From Pleurocapsa sp. MO_226.B13 (GTDB lineage Bacteria; Cyanobacteriota; Cyanobacteriia; Cyanobacteriales; Xenococcaceae): a DNA stretch of 19,185 nucleotides. The notes beneath the pieces are model-generated. The model saw nothing but the letters and a program-made list of their open reading frames with translations, was not told the DNA's origin and did not search any database. Location of the stretch: the NCBI GenBank assembly GCA_030064795.1, contig JASJEI010000277.1, forward strand, positions 1 through 19,185. Reading direction: 5' to 3'. Positions 1-7,764 of the stretch are shown piece after piece (the stretch's first letter is position 1; every line of letters starts with the position of its first letter). The position numbers and the translations under genes are program-made.

Positions 1-184
1 TCGCTCACATCGGTGGTAATTGCTAATGCCTGCGTACCCAAACTTCTAATTTCTTCGGCAACAGACTCTAGTTTGTCTTTGCTACGAGCGGTAATAATTA
101 GATCGTAACCATTTTTAGCAAACAATAAAGCTGTCGCTTTACCAATACCCTGGATGCGCCAGTAATTAGAGCAGTAGAAGACAT
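1..184 (-). pseudogene. short-chain dehydrogenase/reductase, N-terminal part, frameshifted and cut by window edge
   Basis: Reading the minus strand from the ATG at 184-182 gives MSSTALITGASR, the start of the Rossmann dinucleotide-binding motif TGxxxGIG of classical SDR oxidoreductases. The frame then breaks. Adding one base to the C run at 148-150 restores a normal SDR N-terminus: GIGKATALLFAKNGYDL, then ITARSKDKLESVAEEI and LGTQALAITTDVS, running off the window. The missing base lies exactly in the glycine motif. It is either a real inactivating frameshift or a homopolymer sequencing error; the rest reads as well-conserved coding sequence, which favours a recent event or an error. SDRs use NAD(P)H to reduce or oxidise many substrates, and none can be assigned here. 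This gene is distinct from the intact SDR at 8838-9584. Confidence 0.75.
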
Positions 185-188
185 AATT

Positions 189-212
189 AAAAGTTAAAAG
201 TTAAAAGTCAAA
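189..212. repeat. heptamer tandem repeat (STRR type)
   Basis: About three and a half copies of the 7-mer AAAAGTT/AAAAGTC lie just upstream of the SDR start. A further partial copy of the same unit is at 251-261. This is the period-7 short tandem repeat class known from cyanobacterial intergenic DNA. Confidence 0.7.
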
Positions 213-228
213 ACATTTAGCATTTGTT

Positions 229-251
229 AATGTTCAATGTTCAATGTTCAA
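229..251. repeat. heptamer tandem repeat (ATGTTCA unit)
   Basis: Three consecutive copies of a 7-bp unit (ATGTTCA/AATGTTC register) lie in the gap between the SDR and the next gene. The unit differs from the neighbouring array but the period of 7 is the same. Confidence 0.7.
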
Positions 252-375
252 AAGTCAAAAGTAATTGACTATTTATAAAATCTTATAAATCGATCGGCAG
301 TATCGGCATCGGTACAAAGATAGATAGTAATCTATGGAGACAGGGAAGGAAAAGGAACAAGGAACGAGCAAGTAT

Positions 376-424
376 AACTCCGAATTCCGAACTCCGAACT
401 CCGAACTACTAACTCTGAACTTCT
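376..424. repeat. heptamer tandem repeat running into a gene end
   Basis: Seven consecutive 7-mers: AACTCCG, AATTCCG, AACTCCG, AACTCCG, AACTACT, AACTCTG, AACTTCT. The last units overlap the 3' end of the minus-strand gene at 409-1785 and encode its final residues (SEVQS), so the repeat has probably altered or extended that C-terminus. The rest of 185-408 holds only the two other heptamer arrays and no gene. Confidence 0.75.
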
Positions 425-1785
425 GACTTAATCTTTTCTGTTTCAGCGATGGTTGCTTCTGGATCGCTTTGTTGGGAAGCTTTGACGTAGTTTAACTTCC
501 ATTCTTCGATTATATCTGAAAGTAAAATTTGAATTTCGGCTTGAGTAGCGCGATCTTGGAGTTGTTTTTTGAGGGTACTGGCAAAATTATCTTTTAGGCG
601 ATCGAAGATAATCTTACCTTGGGCATCTGTATAAGAATTAATTAAAACTTCATAAGCAGTCTGTGATAAATAATCTGCTAATTGTTCGATCGCTTCTCGG
701 GGAAGATTGGTAATGCCTGGAATTGCTTTAATGGTTTGGTAAACGTCCGACTCTTTTAATGCACCTTTGAGACTGTAATGCAGTAGGTTTTCTAAGTCTG
801 GTTGTACTTCGGGTAAAACCTTAAAGACAGTCAAACTAATCAGGCGATCGATAACTATGTTGATTTTATCTGTTTCTCCTACTTTGGTCTTCTCACCAGA
901 AGACAAGAGCAAGTTAGCTAATGTACCATCATTAATCACTTCTTGGCTTTGATTTAGGAGTCTGACAATAATAAACAGAGAAGCTCTTTCAGATATGTAT
1001 GCTGCTGGTTCGTGGGTAATCTGGGCTATAATTCGCTCTAAATTAAATAAACCAGATTTGTGAATGTAAATTGTTACGGGAATAATGCGCAACCATCGCC
1101 AAACTGGAATTAACATCAAAGCACCATACCAGTAGCGCAGCATCGCATCCCACCAATTGAGATCGCGATCGTTTTTTGCCAGCCAAAAAGTACGTCCTAG
1201 ATATTCGATCGCAAAAAAGATAATAAAGAAAATATCGATACGCCAAAAGTTATCTATATAAATGCCATTGGCATTGACACCGCGATAATAGTTAGTTTCT
1301 AGTAATGGTTTGATTTTGTGGTTAAAAAAAGTTAGTTCGCTTTCAAGATCGCGCTTCGATAAATGTTCCCGACTCCAAAATTGGCTAAATGCTTCTTTTG
1401 CCGAACGAGTTTGTAAACGATATTCAACTCTATGTTTTAATTTGGCAAACGTACTGGATTTGTTTGCAGTCAGAAAAGGATTTTCTTCAATTAGATACAA
1501 GCTTTGCTGTCTAAGAGAACCTAATAGTTGTTCGGTTGAGGTTGCTGCTAAACCCTGTGTTGCGATCGCTTGCTGGAGGAGATTTGCTGTTTGTAAATAG
1601 GCTTCTGTATCGGGATGAGGTTCGATCCCCTTTACAGGATCGTAAATTTTGACGATCGAGGGTAGACGGTGCAGGTAGGTATCCCTCAAAGATAGATAAC
1701 TTAGGTTAAAGATTACCAAGATTAAATTAATCAAGCCAATTAGAGTAATTAGCTTTTTCCACCAGCTAGATTGCTTTGCTTTCAT
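409..1785 (-). CDS. conserved-looking membrane protein, unknown function
   Basis: A 458-residue protein that I do not recognise. It starts with a positively charged n-region and a membrane segment at about 11-32. Next comes a mostly helical soluble stretch at 55-165, then a second hydrophobic segment at about 181-197 (DIFFIIFFAIEYLGRTF). A Trp/Arg-rich hydrophobic hairpin follows at 211-241, with LMLIPVWRWLRIIPVTI. The remaining 215 residues are soluble and helical, and hydrophilic at the end. The short Arg-bearing hydrophobic stretch recalls the S4-S5 region of voltage-gated channels, but no selectivity filter is visible, so I do not call it a channel. The start is an ATG at 1785. It lies downstream of, and in line with, two exported-protein genes on the same strand. 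The last five residues are encoded by a heptamer repeat. Confidence 0.8.
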   Translation of the reverse strand: MKAKQSSWWKKLITLIGLINLILVIFNLSYLSLRDTYLHRLPSIVKIYDPVKGIEPHPDTEAYLQTANLLQQAIATQGLAATSTEQLLGSLRQQSLYLIEENPFLTANKSSTFAKLKHRVEYRLQTRSAKEAFSQFWSREHLSKRDLESELTFFNHKIKPLLETNYYRGVNANGIYIDNFWRIDIFFIIFFAIEYLGRTFWLAKNDRDLNWWDAMLRYWYGALMLIPVWRWLRIIPVTIYIHKSGLFNLERIIAQITHEPAAYISERASLFIIVRLLNQSQEVINDGTLANLLLSSGEKTKVGETDKINIVIDRLISLTVFKVLPEVQPDLENLLHYSLKGALKESDVYQTIKAIPGITNLPREAIEQLADYLSQTAYEVLINSYTDAQGKIIFDRLKDNFASTLKKQLQDRATQAEIQILLSDIIEEWKLNYVKASQQSDPEATIAETEKIKSEVQS

Positions 1786-1804
1786 TAATTTCCGTCTATA
1801 AAAG

Positions 1805-1825
1805 AGGCTAAAGGCTAAGAGCTAA
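1805..1825. repeat. heptamer tandem repeat (AGGCTAA unit)
   Basis: Three adjacent 7-mers, AGGCTAA, AGGCTAA and GAGCTAA, lie in the 74-bp gap between two minus-strand genes. Confidence 0.6.
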
Positions 1826-1859
1826 CTTCACCCCCAGATGCCTTTAACCATAACTTACT

Positions 1860-2222
1860 TTAATTTAATTTGTTGGCCAAAATACTTTCAGGCTCATTGC
1901 CAGAGGATTTTGCTTCTACATACACAATTAAACCAGGAACTAATTTGCCATTGAGCTTTTCTGCCTCGATCGCCTTTGCTGCTTTGATGTGATAGTTTTC
2001 GCTAATTTCTGTCAAAGATGGCAATAGACTAGTTTGACTTAGTTCGCCCCTAAAATTGGGAGATACTGCCAAAATTTCGTCTTTTTTGACGTGCTTGATA
2101 AAATATTGCTGAGTTTCTAATTCCAAAGCTTGAACGGGAAGGACAAAGCTAAAGATTCCCGTTATGGCTACAGCTAAACTAAGAAACCAAGAAAAACTGA
2201 CCTTGAGTAGATGGCGACGCAT
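1860..2222 (-). CDS. small exported protein, unknown function
   Basis: A 120-residue protein starting at the ATG at 2222. An in-frame TTG at 2267 would add 15 residues ahead of a complete signal peptide, so the ATG is preferred. Residues 1-32 form a Sec signal: MRRHLLK basic n-region, a hydrophobic core at about 9-29, and a VQA cleavage site before LELETQQY. The mature part, about 88 residues, is hydrophilic with no Cys and no recognisable domain. It should be periplasmic or secreted. It lies between a membrane protein and a lysozyme gene on the same strand, so it may belong to an envelope group, but the gaps (74 and 291 bp) do not prove an operon. No Shine-Dalgarno is obvious. Confidence 0.7.
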   Translation of the reverse strand: MRRHLLKVSFSWFLSLAVAITGIFSFVLPVQALELETQQYFIKHVKKDEILAVSPNFRGELSQTSLLPSLTEISENYHIKAAKAIEAEKLNGKLVPGLIVYVEAKSSGNEPESILANKLN

Positions 2223-2284
2223 GATAATAGTGAAGAATAAAACTATACTTGTACTTATGTTAAGCAATCTTAAGCAATATTTCC

Positions 2285-2312
2285 AGTATTTTACAGTTTA
2301 TTATTTTGTCAA
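2285..2312 (-). promoter_or_regulatory. possible promoter overlapped by a perfect palindrome
   Basis: On the minus strand TTGACA (2312-2307) is followed after 16 bp by AATACT (2290-2285), an acceptable sigma-70-like pair upstream of the small exported protein. The -35 overlaps a perfect 7-bp inverted repeat, GTCAATT-AAA-AATTGAC at 2308-2324, that could bind a repressor. This is inference from sequence only. Nothing else stands out in 2223-2513. Confidence 0.3.
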
Positions 2313-2513
2313 TTAAAAATTGACGGAAAAAAGTTAAAGGTTAATCGAAAATTTTTTGACAATTTTTGCTCGGCGATCTGCCATCTTTTAATGACACTAG
2401 CTCATGAGAAAATAAAAGCCTACAAACCAAGCTTTGATTTTCTCCATCGCCATAATGTATAAAAGCCCAATGCTATATCTGAGACACAAAGCAAGGATGT
2501 CTGTGACCGAGAG

Positions 2514-3170
2514 TTAAAAGCTTTGGCTCAAAAATAGTTTTTGTTCCTCTAGTCGGCGTTTGGTCAAACCTGGTAAAGCGACTAATCTACCACCGAGATG
2601 GGCTTTATTCCAACGGGGAAATTCCTTAGCAGCACCAATATAGTCCCCCGCATTGAGCTTTCTAATTAAAGTACTTTGGGTAACTACTCTAGTACCTGCA
2701 TTGTAAACTAAAGAAGTTAATGCCCCTAATTGATTTGGATTCAAGTCAACTTTGACGCGCTCTAACACCAGACGTTGAATACGGTAAACTTCTTTTTCCA
2801 ACTCCGCATCAGCTTGAGCCTGAGTAATATATTGACCCATGGTGACAGTTTGACCGTTGATTCTGGTTTGACCATAGCCAATAACAGGAAGTCCACTAGT
2901 ATCGATATAGGCGTAAGAACGAAAACCCTCATGCTCTTTGATTAGATTTAAAGTAGCGGGTAAAACTTGTAATCTGGTTGCACTAACTTTATTACCCATA
3001 GCCTGATGATTCAAACTGTCAGAAGATATCTGTTCTAGTGTTTGCCCATTTTGTTCGACTTGTTTACTAGCCCGAGCGGTGGAGATATTGAGCAAAACTG
3101 AGCCTGAAACTACAGCCAAAGTTATTAGATGATGAGGAAATTTCTTTAAAATAGTATTTCTAAAAAACAT
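2514..3170 (-). CDS. exported GH24 (T4/phage-type) lysozyme
   Basis: A 218-residue protein from the ATG at 3170; a TTG at 3224 would place 18 extra residues before the signal peptide. Residues 1-34 form a Sec signal (FFRNTILKKFPHH, then a hydrophobic core and TARA/S). The GH24 domain follows. It cleaves the MurNAc-GlcNAc bond of peptidoglycan. The catalytic Glu is in KEHEG (residue 81), and the Asp in AYIDTSG (90) sits at the T4 spacing of nine. The third T4 residue, Thr26, is replaced by Val in GLPVIGYGQT (96). The later motifs LNPNQLGALTSLVYNAG and FPRWNKA match the family's second half. The domain is full length, with no holin or other phage gene nearby, so this is probably a resident cell-wall enzyme rather than prophage lysin. 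It should act in the periplasm. Confidence 0.85.
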   Translation of the reverse strand: MFFRNTILKKFPHHLITLAVVSGSVLLNISTARASKQVEQNGQTLEQISSDSLNHQAMGNKVSATRLQVLPATLNLIKEHEGFRSYAYIDTSGLPVIGYGQTRINGQTVTMGQYITQAQADAELEKEVYRIQRLVLERVKVDLNPNQLGALTSLVYNAGTRVVTQSTLIRKLNAGDYIGAAKEFPRWNKAHLGGRLVALPGLTKRRLEEQKLFLSQSF

Positions 3171-3363
3171 ATTAAATTGAGCTATAACTGATATTAAACT
3201 AAGTACTTTTACCCAAAACGTCAAACAATAATAAATAGAAAATGTGTAATTTTAGTTAATAAAAATTACCTATTTTGATAGATTGACCTTGTGGGTTAGT
3301 TACAAATACGACAAGCACTAAGATTTAATATCGATCGGTAAACCCAATGAAACAATTCTTAAT

Positions 3364-4395
3364 ATGACTCAGAAAAGCGACGATTTTGATTCGAGAGAAA
3401 AACCAATGGCGATCGCCAATCCAAGCTGTATCGTTATTGGAGGCGGAATTTCAGGGCTAATTACTGCGACTTTACTGAAACGCAGGGGAATAAAAGTTAC
3501 GGTATTAGATAAAGGTAGGGGAATTGGAGGGCGTTTGGCTACCCGTCGCGTGAAATATTCAGATGCGATCGAAGGCATATTTGACTACGGTACGCAATAT
3601 TTCAGCGTCAAACAATCACAGTTTCAGCCTTGGGTTGATGATTGGCTAGAACAGGGAATAATTAAAGAGTGGTGTCAGGGGTTTGGTGAGGTGGATGGTA
3701 AACCCCGTTATTGTGGTGTAAATGGAACTCGCGGTATTGCTAAATACTTAGCGCGAGATTTAGATGTCCGCACTAGTACCAAAGTAGTTAAACTTCACTA
3801 TGACGGTCGATGGTTAGTAGAATCAGAAGCTAACCAGCAGTTTGAGGGAGATGTTTTGATTATGACTCCCCCTGTACCTCAATCTCTGGCATTAATCGCT
3901 AATTCCGACCTGGTTTTACCGTCAGATATCAGAAAAGCTTTAGAAAAGGTTAGCTATCATAGTTGCATTGCGGTCTTGGCTTTGTTGGAAAAACCGAGTC
4001 AGATTCCCTTTCCAGGCGGTATGGCGGTAGAAGATGAAACCTTAGTTTGGCTTGCCGACAATCACCAAAAGGGGATCTCGCCCGATGGCTATGCTGTTAC
4101 TCTCCACGCCACACCTAACTTCAGCGATGCTCATTGGGATAGTAGCGATGGGGAAATAGCACAGAAATTATTTGAGGCTGCTTCAGCTTGGCTAGATGCG
4201 ATCGCAATTAAATATCAGGTGCATCGCTGGCGTTACAGTTTGCCAAAAACATTTTATGGTTCGCCCTGTATGGCTTTATCACACCTACCTCTAATTATGG
4301 CTGGGGATGGTTTTGTCGCTCCTAAAATAGAAGGTGCGGTACTATCGGGAATTGCTGCTGCTAAATTGGGCAGGAGTTATCTGAAAGATCTCTAG
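3364..4395 (+). CDS. FAD-dependent oxidoreductase, renalase/amine-oxidase-like
   Basis: A 343-residue flavoprotein. It has the N-terminal Rossmann motif IVIGGGISGL (24-32), the ribose-binding acid in VLDK (49-50), and the motif GRGIGGRLATRR (51-62) typical of the renalase-like branch of the amine-oxidase superfamily, followed by DYGTQYF. The C-terminal FAD motif is GDGF with EGAVLSGIAAAKL. The family oxidises small amines or reduced nicotinamides using FAD; the substrate here is unknown. No signal peptide, so cytosolic. Two starts are possible: ATG 3364 or ATG 3406, the latter placing the FAD motif at the usual distance from the N-terminus; neither has a strong ribosome-binding site. It is divergent from the lysozyme gene, with a 193-bp shared upstream region, and single-gene on its strand. 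Confidence 0.85.
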   Translation: MTQKSDDFDSREKPMAIANPSCIVIGGGISGLITATLLKRRGIKVTVLDKGRGIGGRLATRRVKYSDAIEGIFDYGTQYFSVKQSQFQPWVDDWLEQGIIKEWCQGFGEVDGKPRYCGVNGTRGIAKYLARDLDVRTSTKVVKLHYDGRWLVESEANQQFEGDVLIMTPPVPQSLALIANSDLVLPSDIRKALEKVSYHSCIAVLALLEKPSQIPFPGGMAVEDETLVWLADNHQKGISPDGYAVTLHATPNFSDAHWDSSDGEIAQKLFEAASAWLDAIAIKYQVHRWRYSLPKTFYGSPCMALSHLPLIMAGDGFVAPKIEGAVLSGIAAAKLGRSYLKDL

Positions 4396-4573
4396 ACAAT
4401 CGCGATCTTATTGAGTAATTGCCTAGCGCAGTTTAAGTTTCAAGGCAAAGCGAAGCTAATTCACATCGAGCGTAATAGAATAATTAAAACCAACCAATCA
4501 TAAAATCATCAAGCTTGGCGATCGACTAATACTGTTGATGCCTAATTTAAACCAATTTTAATTAAAACAACTA

Positions 4574-6076
4574 ATGCTAAACGGATCGGAATCTCTTGCC
4601 ACTTTTGTACTGCTTGCTGCTGTTCTTGCCATACTAATTTGGGGCTATAACAGGGCCAAAGCCTTTGGCAAATTGGGAATTCTAGCGTGGTTACAGTCAA
4701 TAGTTCTGATGAGTCCCTGGCTACTGTTTTTTGGCTTATTTACCTTGGGCATATATCTCAATCTAGTTGGCATCCTCTTTTTATTACTTGTCTCAATTGC
4801 CGTTTATATTTGGCTCGGTAGACAACTGAGATCCGCAGGACAAGAAGCCTTATTACAGCAAAAAGCAGCCGAAAGAATAAAGCAAGAAGCAGAAGACGCA
4901 GATAAATCGTCTCAAGTTGCCAATCTAGAAACTAACCAGGATTTTACCCCAGAAGCATCACCGATTCCCGACCAAGACTTAGCAGAGTTGAAGGGAATTT
5001 TTGCTATAGACACCTTTTTTGCCACTGAAACCATTCCCTATCAAGATGGAGCAATTTTTAAAGGTAATCTGCGGGGTGAAGCTGAAACAGCCTATTCTAA
5101 GATGAGTAAAAAGCTAGAAGAGAGCTTTGAAGATAAATATCGTTTATTCTTGGTCGAAAGTCCCGAATCTAAGCCTGTGGTAGTAATTTTACCTAAAACC
5201 AACGACCCGCAGACGACTACCCTGGCACAAAAAAACTTAGCTTTAATTCTGTTGATTGGGACGGTCTTAACTAGTTTAGAAGCAGCTAGTTTATTGCAAG
5301 GTTTCGATCTGTTTAGCGATTTTGGACGCTACCGCGAAGCCATACCCCTTAGTTTAGGATTGTGGGCAGTACTAATCGCTCACGAAATTGGTCATAAAGT
5401 ACTTGCCAACCGTTACGATATCCGCCTCAGTATTCCCTTCTTCTTGCCTACCTGGCAAATTGGCTCTTTTGGGGCAATTACTCGTTTTGAATCGTTATTA
5501 CCCAATCGTACAGTATTGTTTGACATTGCTCTTGCAGGGCCCGCTACAGCGGGAGTTCTTTCCTTGTTATTATTGATTGCAGGTTTAACTCTTTCTCATC
5601 CTGGCAGTATGTTTGAATTGCCAACTGAGTTTTTTCGGGCATCAATTTTGGTAGGGACTTTAGCTAAGGTAATTCTAGGTTCTGCCTTAGATGCTGCGGT
5701 GGTAGATATTCATCCCTTAGTGGTAGTAGGCTGGTTGGGTTTGGTAATTACCGCCCTCAATCTTTTGCCCGCAGGAAAATTAGATGGAGGCAGAATCGTT
5801 CACGCCATCTATGGACGCAAAACCGCTAGACGCAGTACCATAGCCACTCTGATCGTTTTAGGTATTGTTGCCTTGTTTAATCCCGCTAACCCGATCCCTC
5901 TATATTGGGCAGTATTAATTTTATTTTTGCAACGAGATTTAGAACGTCCCGTACAAAATGAATTAACCGAACCAGATGATGGTAGGGCTGCTTGGGGTCT
6001 ACTGGCTTTATTTTTAGCCTTGGCGACTTTGATTCCTTTGAGTGCTAGTTTGGCTGGTCGTATTGGTTTGGGCTAA
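4574..6076 (+). CDS. EGY-like site-2 metalloprotease, M50 family
   Basis: A 500-residue polytopic membrane protease. Two N-terminal hydrophobic segments (about 10-22 and 46-80) precede a charged, Ala/Gln-rich linker (85-135) and a soluble domain (about 136-215) with GNLRGEAETAY, as in the plastid EGY1/EGY2 and cyanobacterial site-2 proteases. The catalytic zinc motif HEIGH is at 270-274 inside a membrane helix. GSFGAIT (297-303) and the third ligand motif NLLPAGKLDGG (396-406) complete the active site. Several more helices follow. Such enzymes cut transmembrane substrates, for example anti-sigma factors or thylakoid proteins. All catalytic residues are present. The downstream kinase gene is 53 bp away on the same strand, so co-transcription is possible. 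No good Shine-Dalgarno is seen. Confidence 0.9.
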   Translation: MLNGSESLATFVLLAAVLAILIWGYNRAKAFGKLGILAWLQSIVLMSPWLLFFGLFTLGIYLNLVGILFLLLVSIAVYIWLGRQLRSAGQEALLQQKAAERIKQEAEDADKSSQVANLETNQDFTPEASPIPDQDLAELKGIFAIDTFFATETIPYQDGAIFKGNLRGEAETAYSKMSKKLEESFEDKYRLFLVESPESKPVVVILPKTNDPQTTTLAQKNLALILLIGTVLTSLEAASLLQGFDLFSDFGRYREAIPLSLGLWAVLIAHEIGHKVLANRYDIRLSIPFFLPTWQIGSFGAITRFESLLPNRTVLFDIALAGPATAGVLSLLLLIAGLTLSHPGSMFELPTEFFRASILVGTLAKVILGSALDAAVVDIHPLVVVGWLGLVITALNLLPAGKLDGGRIVHAIYGRKTARRSTIATLIVLGIVALFNPANPIPLYWAVLILFLQRDLERPVQNELTEPDDGRAAWGLLALFLALATLIPLSASLAGRIGLG

Positions 6077-6129
6077 TCGCTTGAGATAAGGTTATCAGTT
6101 AAATAGTGGGTAAATAGTGGGGAAGTTAA

Positions 6130-7566
6130 ATGATTGGAACAACTCTTGATGGACGATATCATATTCTCAGGCTCTTAGGAACGGGTAAACATGGTCAAAC
6201 CTATCTAGCCGAAGACCGTCAAGCTCAAGGACATCCTCATTGTGTAGTCAAGCAATTTGAACCAGAGGCACGAGATACTCTCAGCTTAAGAAAAGTTAAA
6301 TATTTATTTGCTAGAGAAATTAAGATTCAAAAGATTTTGGCTAAATCCGATCGCATTCCCAATCTGATCGGTCACTTTAGGCAAGAAAATAAATTTTATC
6401 TAGTTCACCAATTTATCGACGGAACAGATCTAGCTCAAGAACTTGGTTCTGGTAAGCAATGGACAGCAGAGCAAGTAGTAGGTTTACTCAGAGAAATTCT
6501 CGAAATTGTCGAAGTAGCTCATCGCGAAAAGGTCATTCATCAAGACATCAAGCCGTCGAATATCATTAGGCGTAAATCTGATGGTAAATTAATCTTGATT
6601 GATTTTGGTTCGGTCAAAAAACTTCACAATCTGATGGCAAATGCTGAAGGGAACACCAGCCTCACCGTACCTATTGGTACAGAAGGTTATATGGCCCCCG
6701 AACAAAAAAGCATTAAACCCAAACTAGCTAGTGATATTTATGCAGTGGGAGCGATCGCAATCTACGCTTTGACGGGAGTAGAACCAAAAGATATTCCTCT
6801 AGAAAGGGATACCGAAAAGGTTCAGTGGCGCGATCTAGTTTCAGTAGATGAAAAATTAGCTAAAGTTCTAGACCGCATGGTTGACCCAGATTTTAGGCAA
6901 CGCTACCCATCTGCTAGCGAAGCTTTAAATACAGTTAGAAATCTTAAATTGGGTAAGAAATTGTCGAACCTCAACATCTCGATCGTTGCAGGGACTATAT
7001 TTTTAGCGATTTTGGGGGCTGGATATTATTATTGGCAATTGGAAACTTCTTTAAACAAAACTTCAGACTCTACTAGCTACTTCGAGGCAGAAAAAAACCA
7101 ATTTCCCTTTCTCTATCGCAACAGCGAATATGGGATCGAGATGAAATATCCATCTAGTTGGAAACTCGATCGACCAAATCAAAACCAAGAACTCGCCCAA
7201 TTTACACCACAGGAAAGTCAATCCGATCTAATTCCTCCTCAAGTGACCATCGAAGTCGCTCAATCTGGGGTCAACTCTTTAGAAGAATATACTACTAATG
7301 CGGTGTATCAAATTACTAAATTACCCGAGGCTAAAATTATTGATTCTCGTCCGATTAAGTTTGGCGAAGGAGATGGTCACAAGATTATTTACACGGGAGT
7401 AAACCCAGACAACAATTTGCCTTTGAAATATCTGCAAATCTGGACTCTACGGGGCGATCGCGTTTATACCATTACCTACCAAGCAGATCTCGAACAGTAC
7501 GATAGTTTTGAGGAAACCGTGGAAAACGAAATGCTTAAGACGATTAAAATTACCCCAACTAGTTAG
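6130..7566 (+). CDS. membrane-anchored Ser/Thr protein kinase with C-terminal PsbP-like domain
   Basis: A 478-residue Hanks-type kinase. The Gly loop is GTGKHGQTYLAED (17-29), the ATP-binding Lys is in VVKQF (41), the catalytic loop is HQDIKPSN (137-144, Asp139), the metal-binding DFG is at 158-160, and GTEGYMAPE ends at 191. The residue before the catalytic Asp is Gln, so this is a non-RD kinase. A transmembrane helix at about 284-302 (SIVAGTIFLAILGAGYYYW) leads to a domain (326-475) with FLYRNSEYGIEMKYPSSWK, the hallmark start of PsbP/DUF1795-like folds. The kinase would face the cytosol and the PsbP-like part the periplasm or lumen, suggesting a sensor-kinase role (inference). GGGGAAG lies 5-11 bases upstream of the ATG. 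A hairpin terminator follows at 7573. The gene is probably transcribed with the protease upstream. Confidence 0.92.
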   Translation: MIGTTLDGRYHILRLLGTGKHGQTYLAEDRQAQGHPHCVVKQFEPEARDTLSLRKVKYLFAREIKIQKILAKSDRIPNLIGHFRQENKFYLVHQFIDGTDLAQELGSGKQWTAEQVVGLLREILEIVEVAHREKVIHQDIKPSNIIRRKSDGKLILIDFGSVKKLHNLMANAEGNTSLTVPIGTEGYMAPEQKSIKPKLASDIYAVGAIAIYALTGVEPKDIPLERDTEKVQWRDLVSVDEKLAKVLDRMVDPDFRQRYPSASEALNTVRNLKLGKKLSNLNISIVAGTIFLAILGAGYYYWQLETSLNKTSDSTSYFEAEKNQFPFLYRNSEYGIEMKYPSSWKLDRPNQNQELAQFTPQESQSDLIPPQVTIEVAQSGVNSLEEYTTNAVYQITKLPEAKIIDSRPIKFGEGDGHKIIYTGVNPDNNLPLKYLQIWTLRGDRVYTITYQADLEQYDSFEETVENEMLKTIKITPTS

Positions 7567-7572
7567 ATTTTT

Positions 7573-7591
7573 ATCCAGTTTACTGGATTTT
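7573..7591 (+). terminator. rho-independent-type terminator after the kinase gene
   Basis: Perfect 6-bp stem ATCCAG/CTGGAT with a TTTA loop, followed by a run of T, seven bases after the kinase stop codon. Confidence 0.6.
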
Positions 7592-7622
7592 GGCATCGGC
7601 AGTAGCAATACCACCGAATTAA

Positions 7623-7757
7623 CGATATACAAGACTCAGTGCAGCCCAAGTCCGAAAGCAATTAATTGAGAAATTTGGTTACAGTGACCAAGATTTACCG
7701 ACAGAAGAAACGATTCGAGTTAAGTTAAATAATTTAGGCGCTCGTCTTAAAAGAGTC
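7623..7757 (+). pseudogene. transposase fragment (HTH region)
   Basis: An open stretch without a start codon reads AAQVRKQLIEKFGYSDQD, then LPTEETIRVKLNNLGARLKR. This matches, from memory, the N-terminal DNA-binding part of a transposase group widespread in cyanobacteria (Rhodopirellula/ISAzo13-like or a relative; the family call is tentative). The match stops at about 7757, just before the end of the AraC gene on the other strand, and no DDE domain follows. It is a decayed insertion remnant marking the left border of the AraC-SDR-MFS module. Confidence 0.55.
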
Positions 7758-7764
7758 CCTAACT

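Noticed and set aside
1610..1640. GGTTCGATCCCC as a tRNA T-arm.
   Set aside because: It lies within a coding region on the minus strand, and no acceptor or anticodon stem can be folded around it.
4384..4408. AAGATC/GATCTT arms after the oxidoreductase as a terminator.
   Set aside because: The loop is about 13 bases, the stem weak and there is no T-run.
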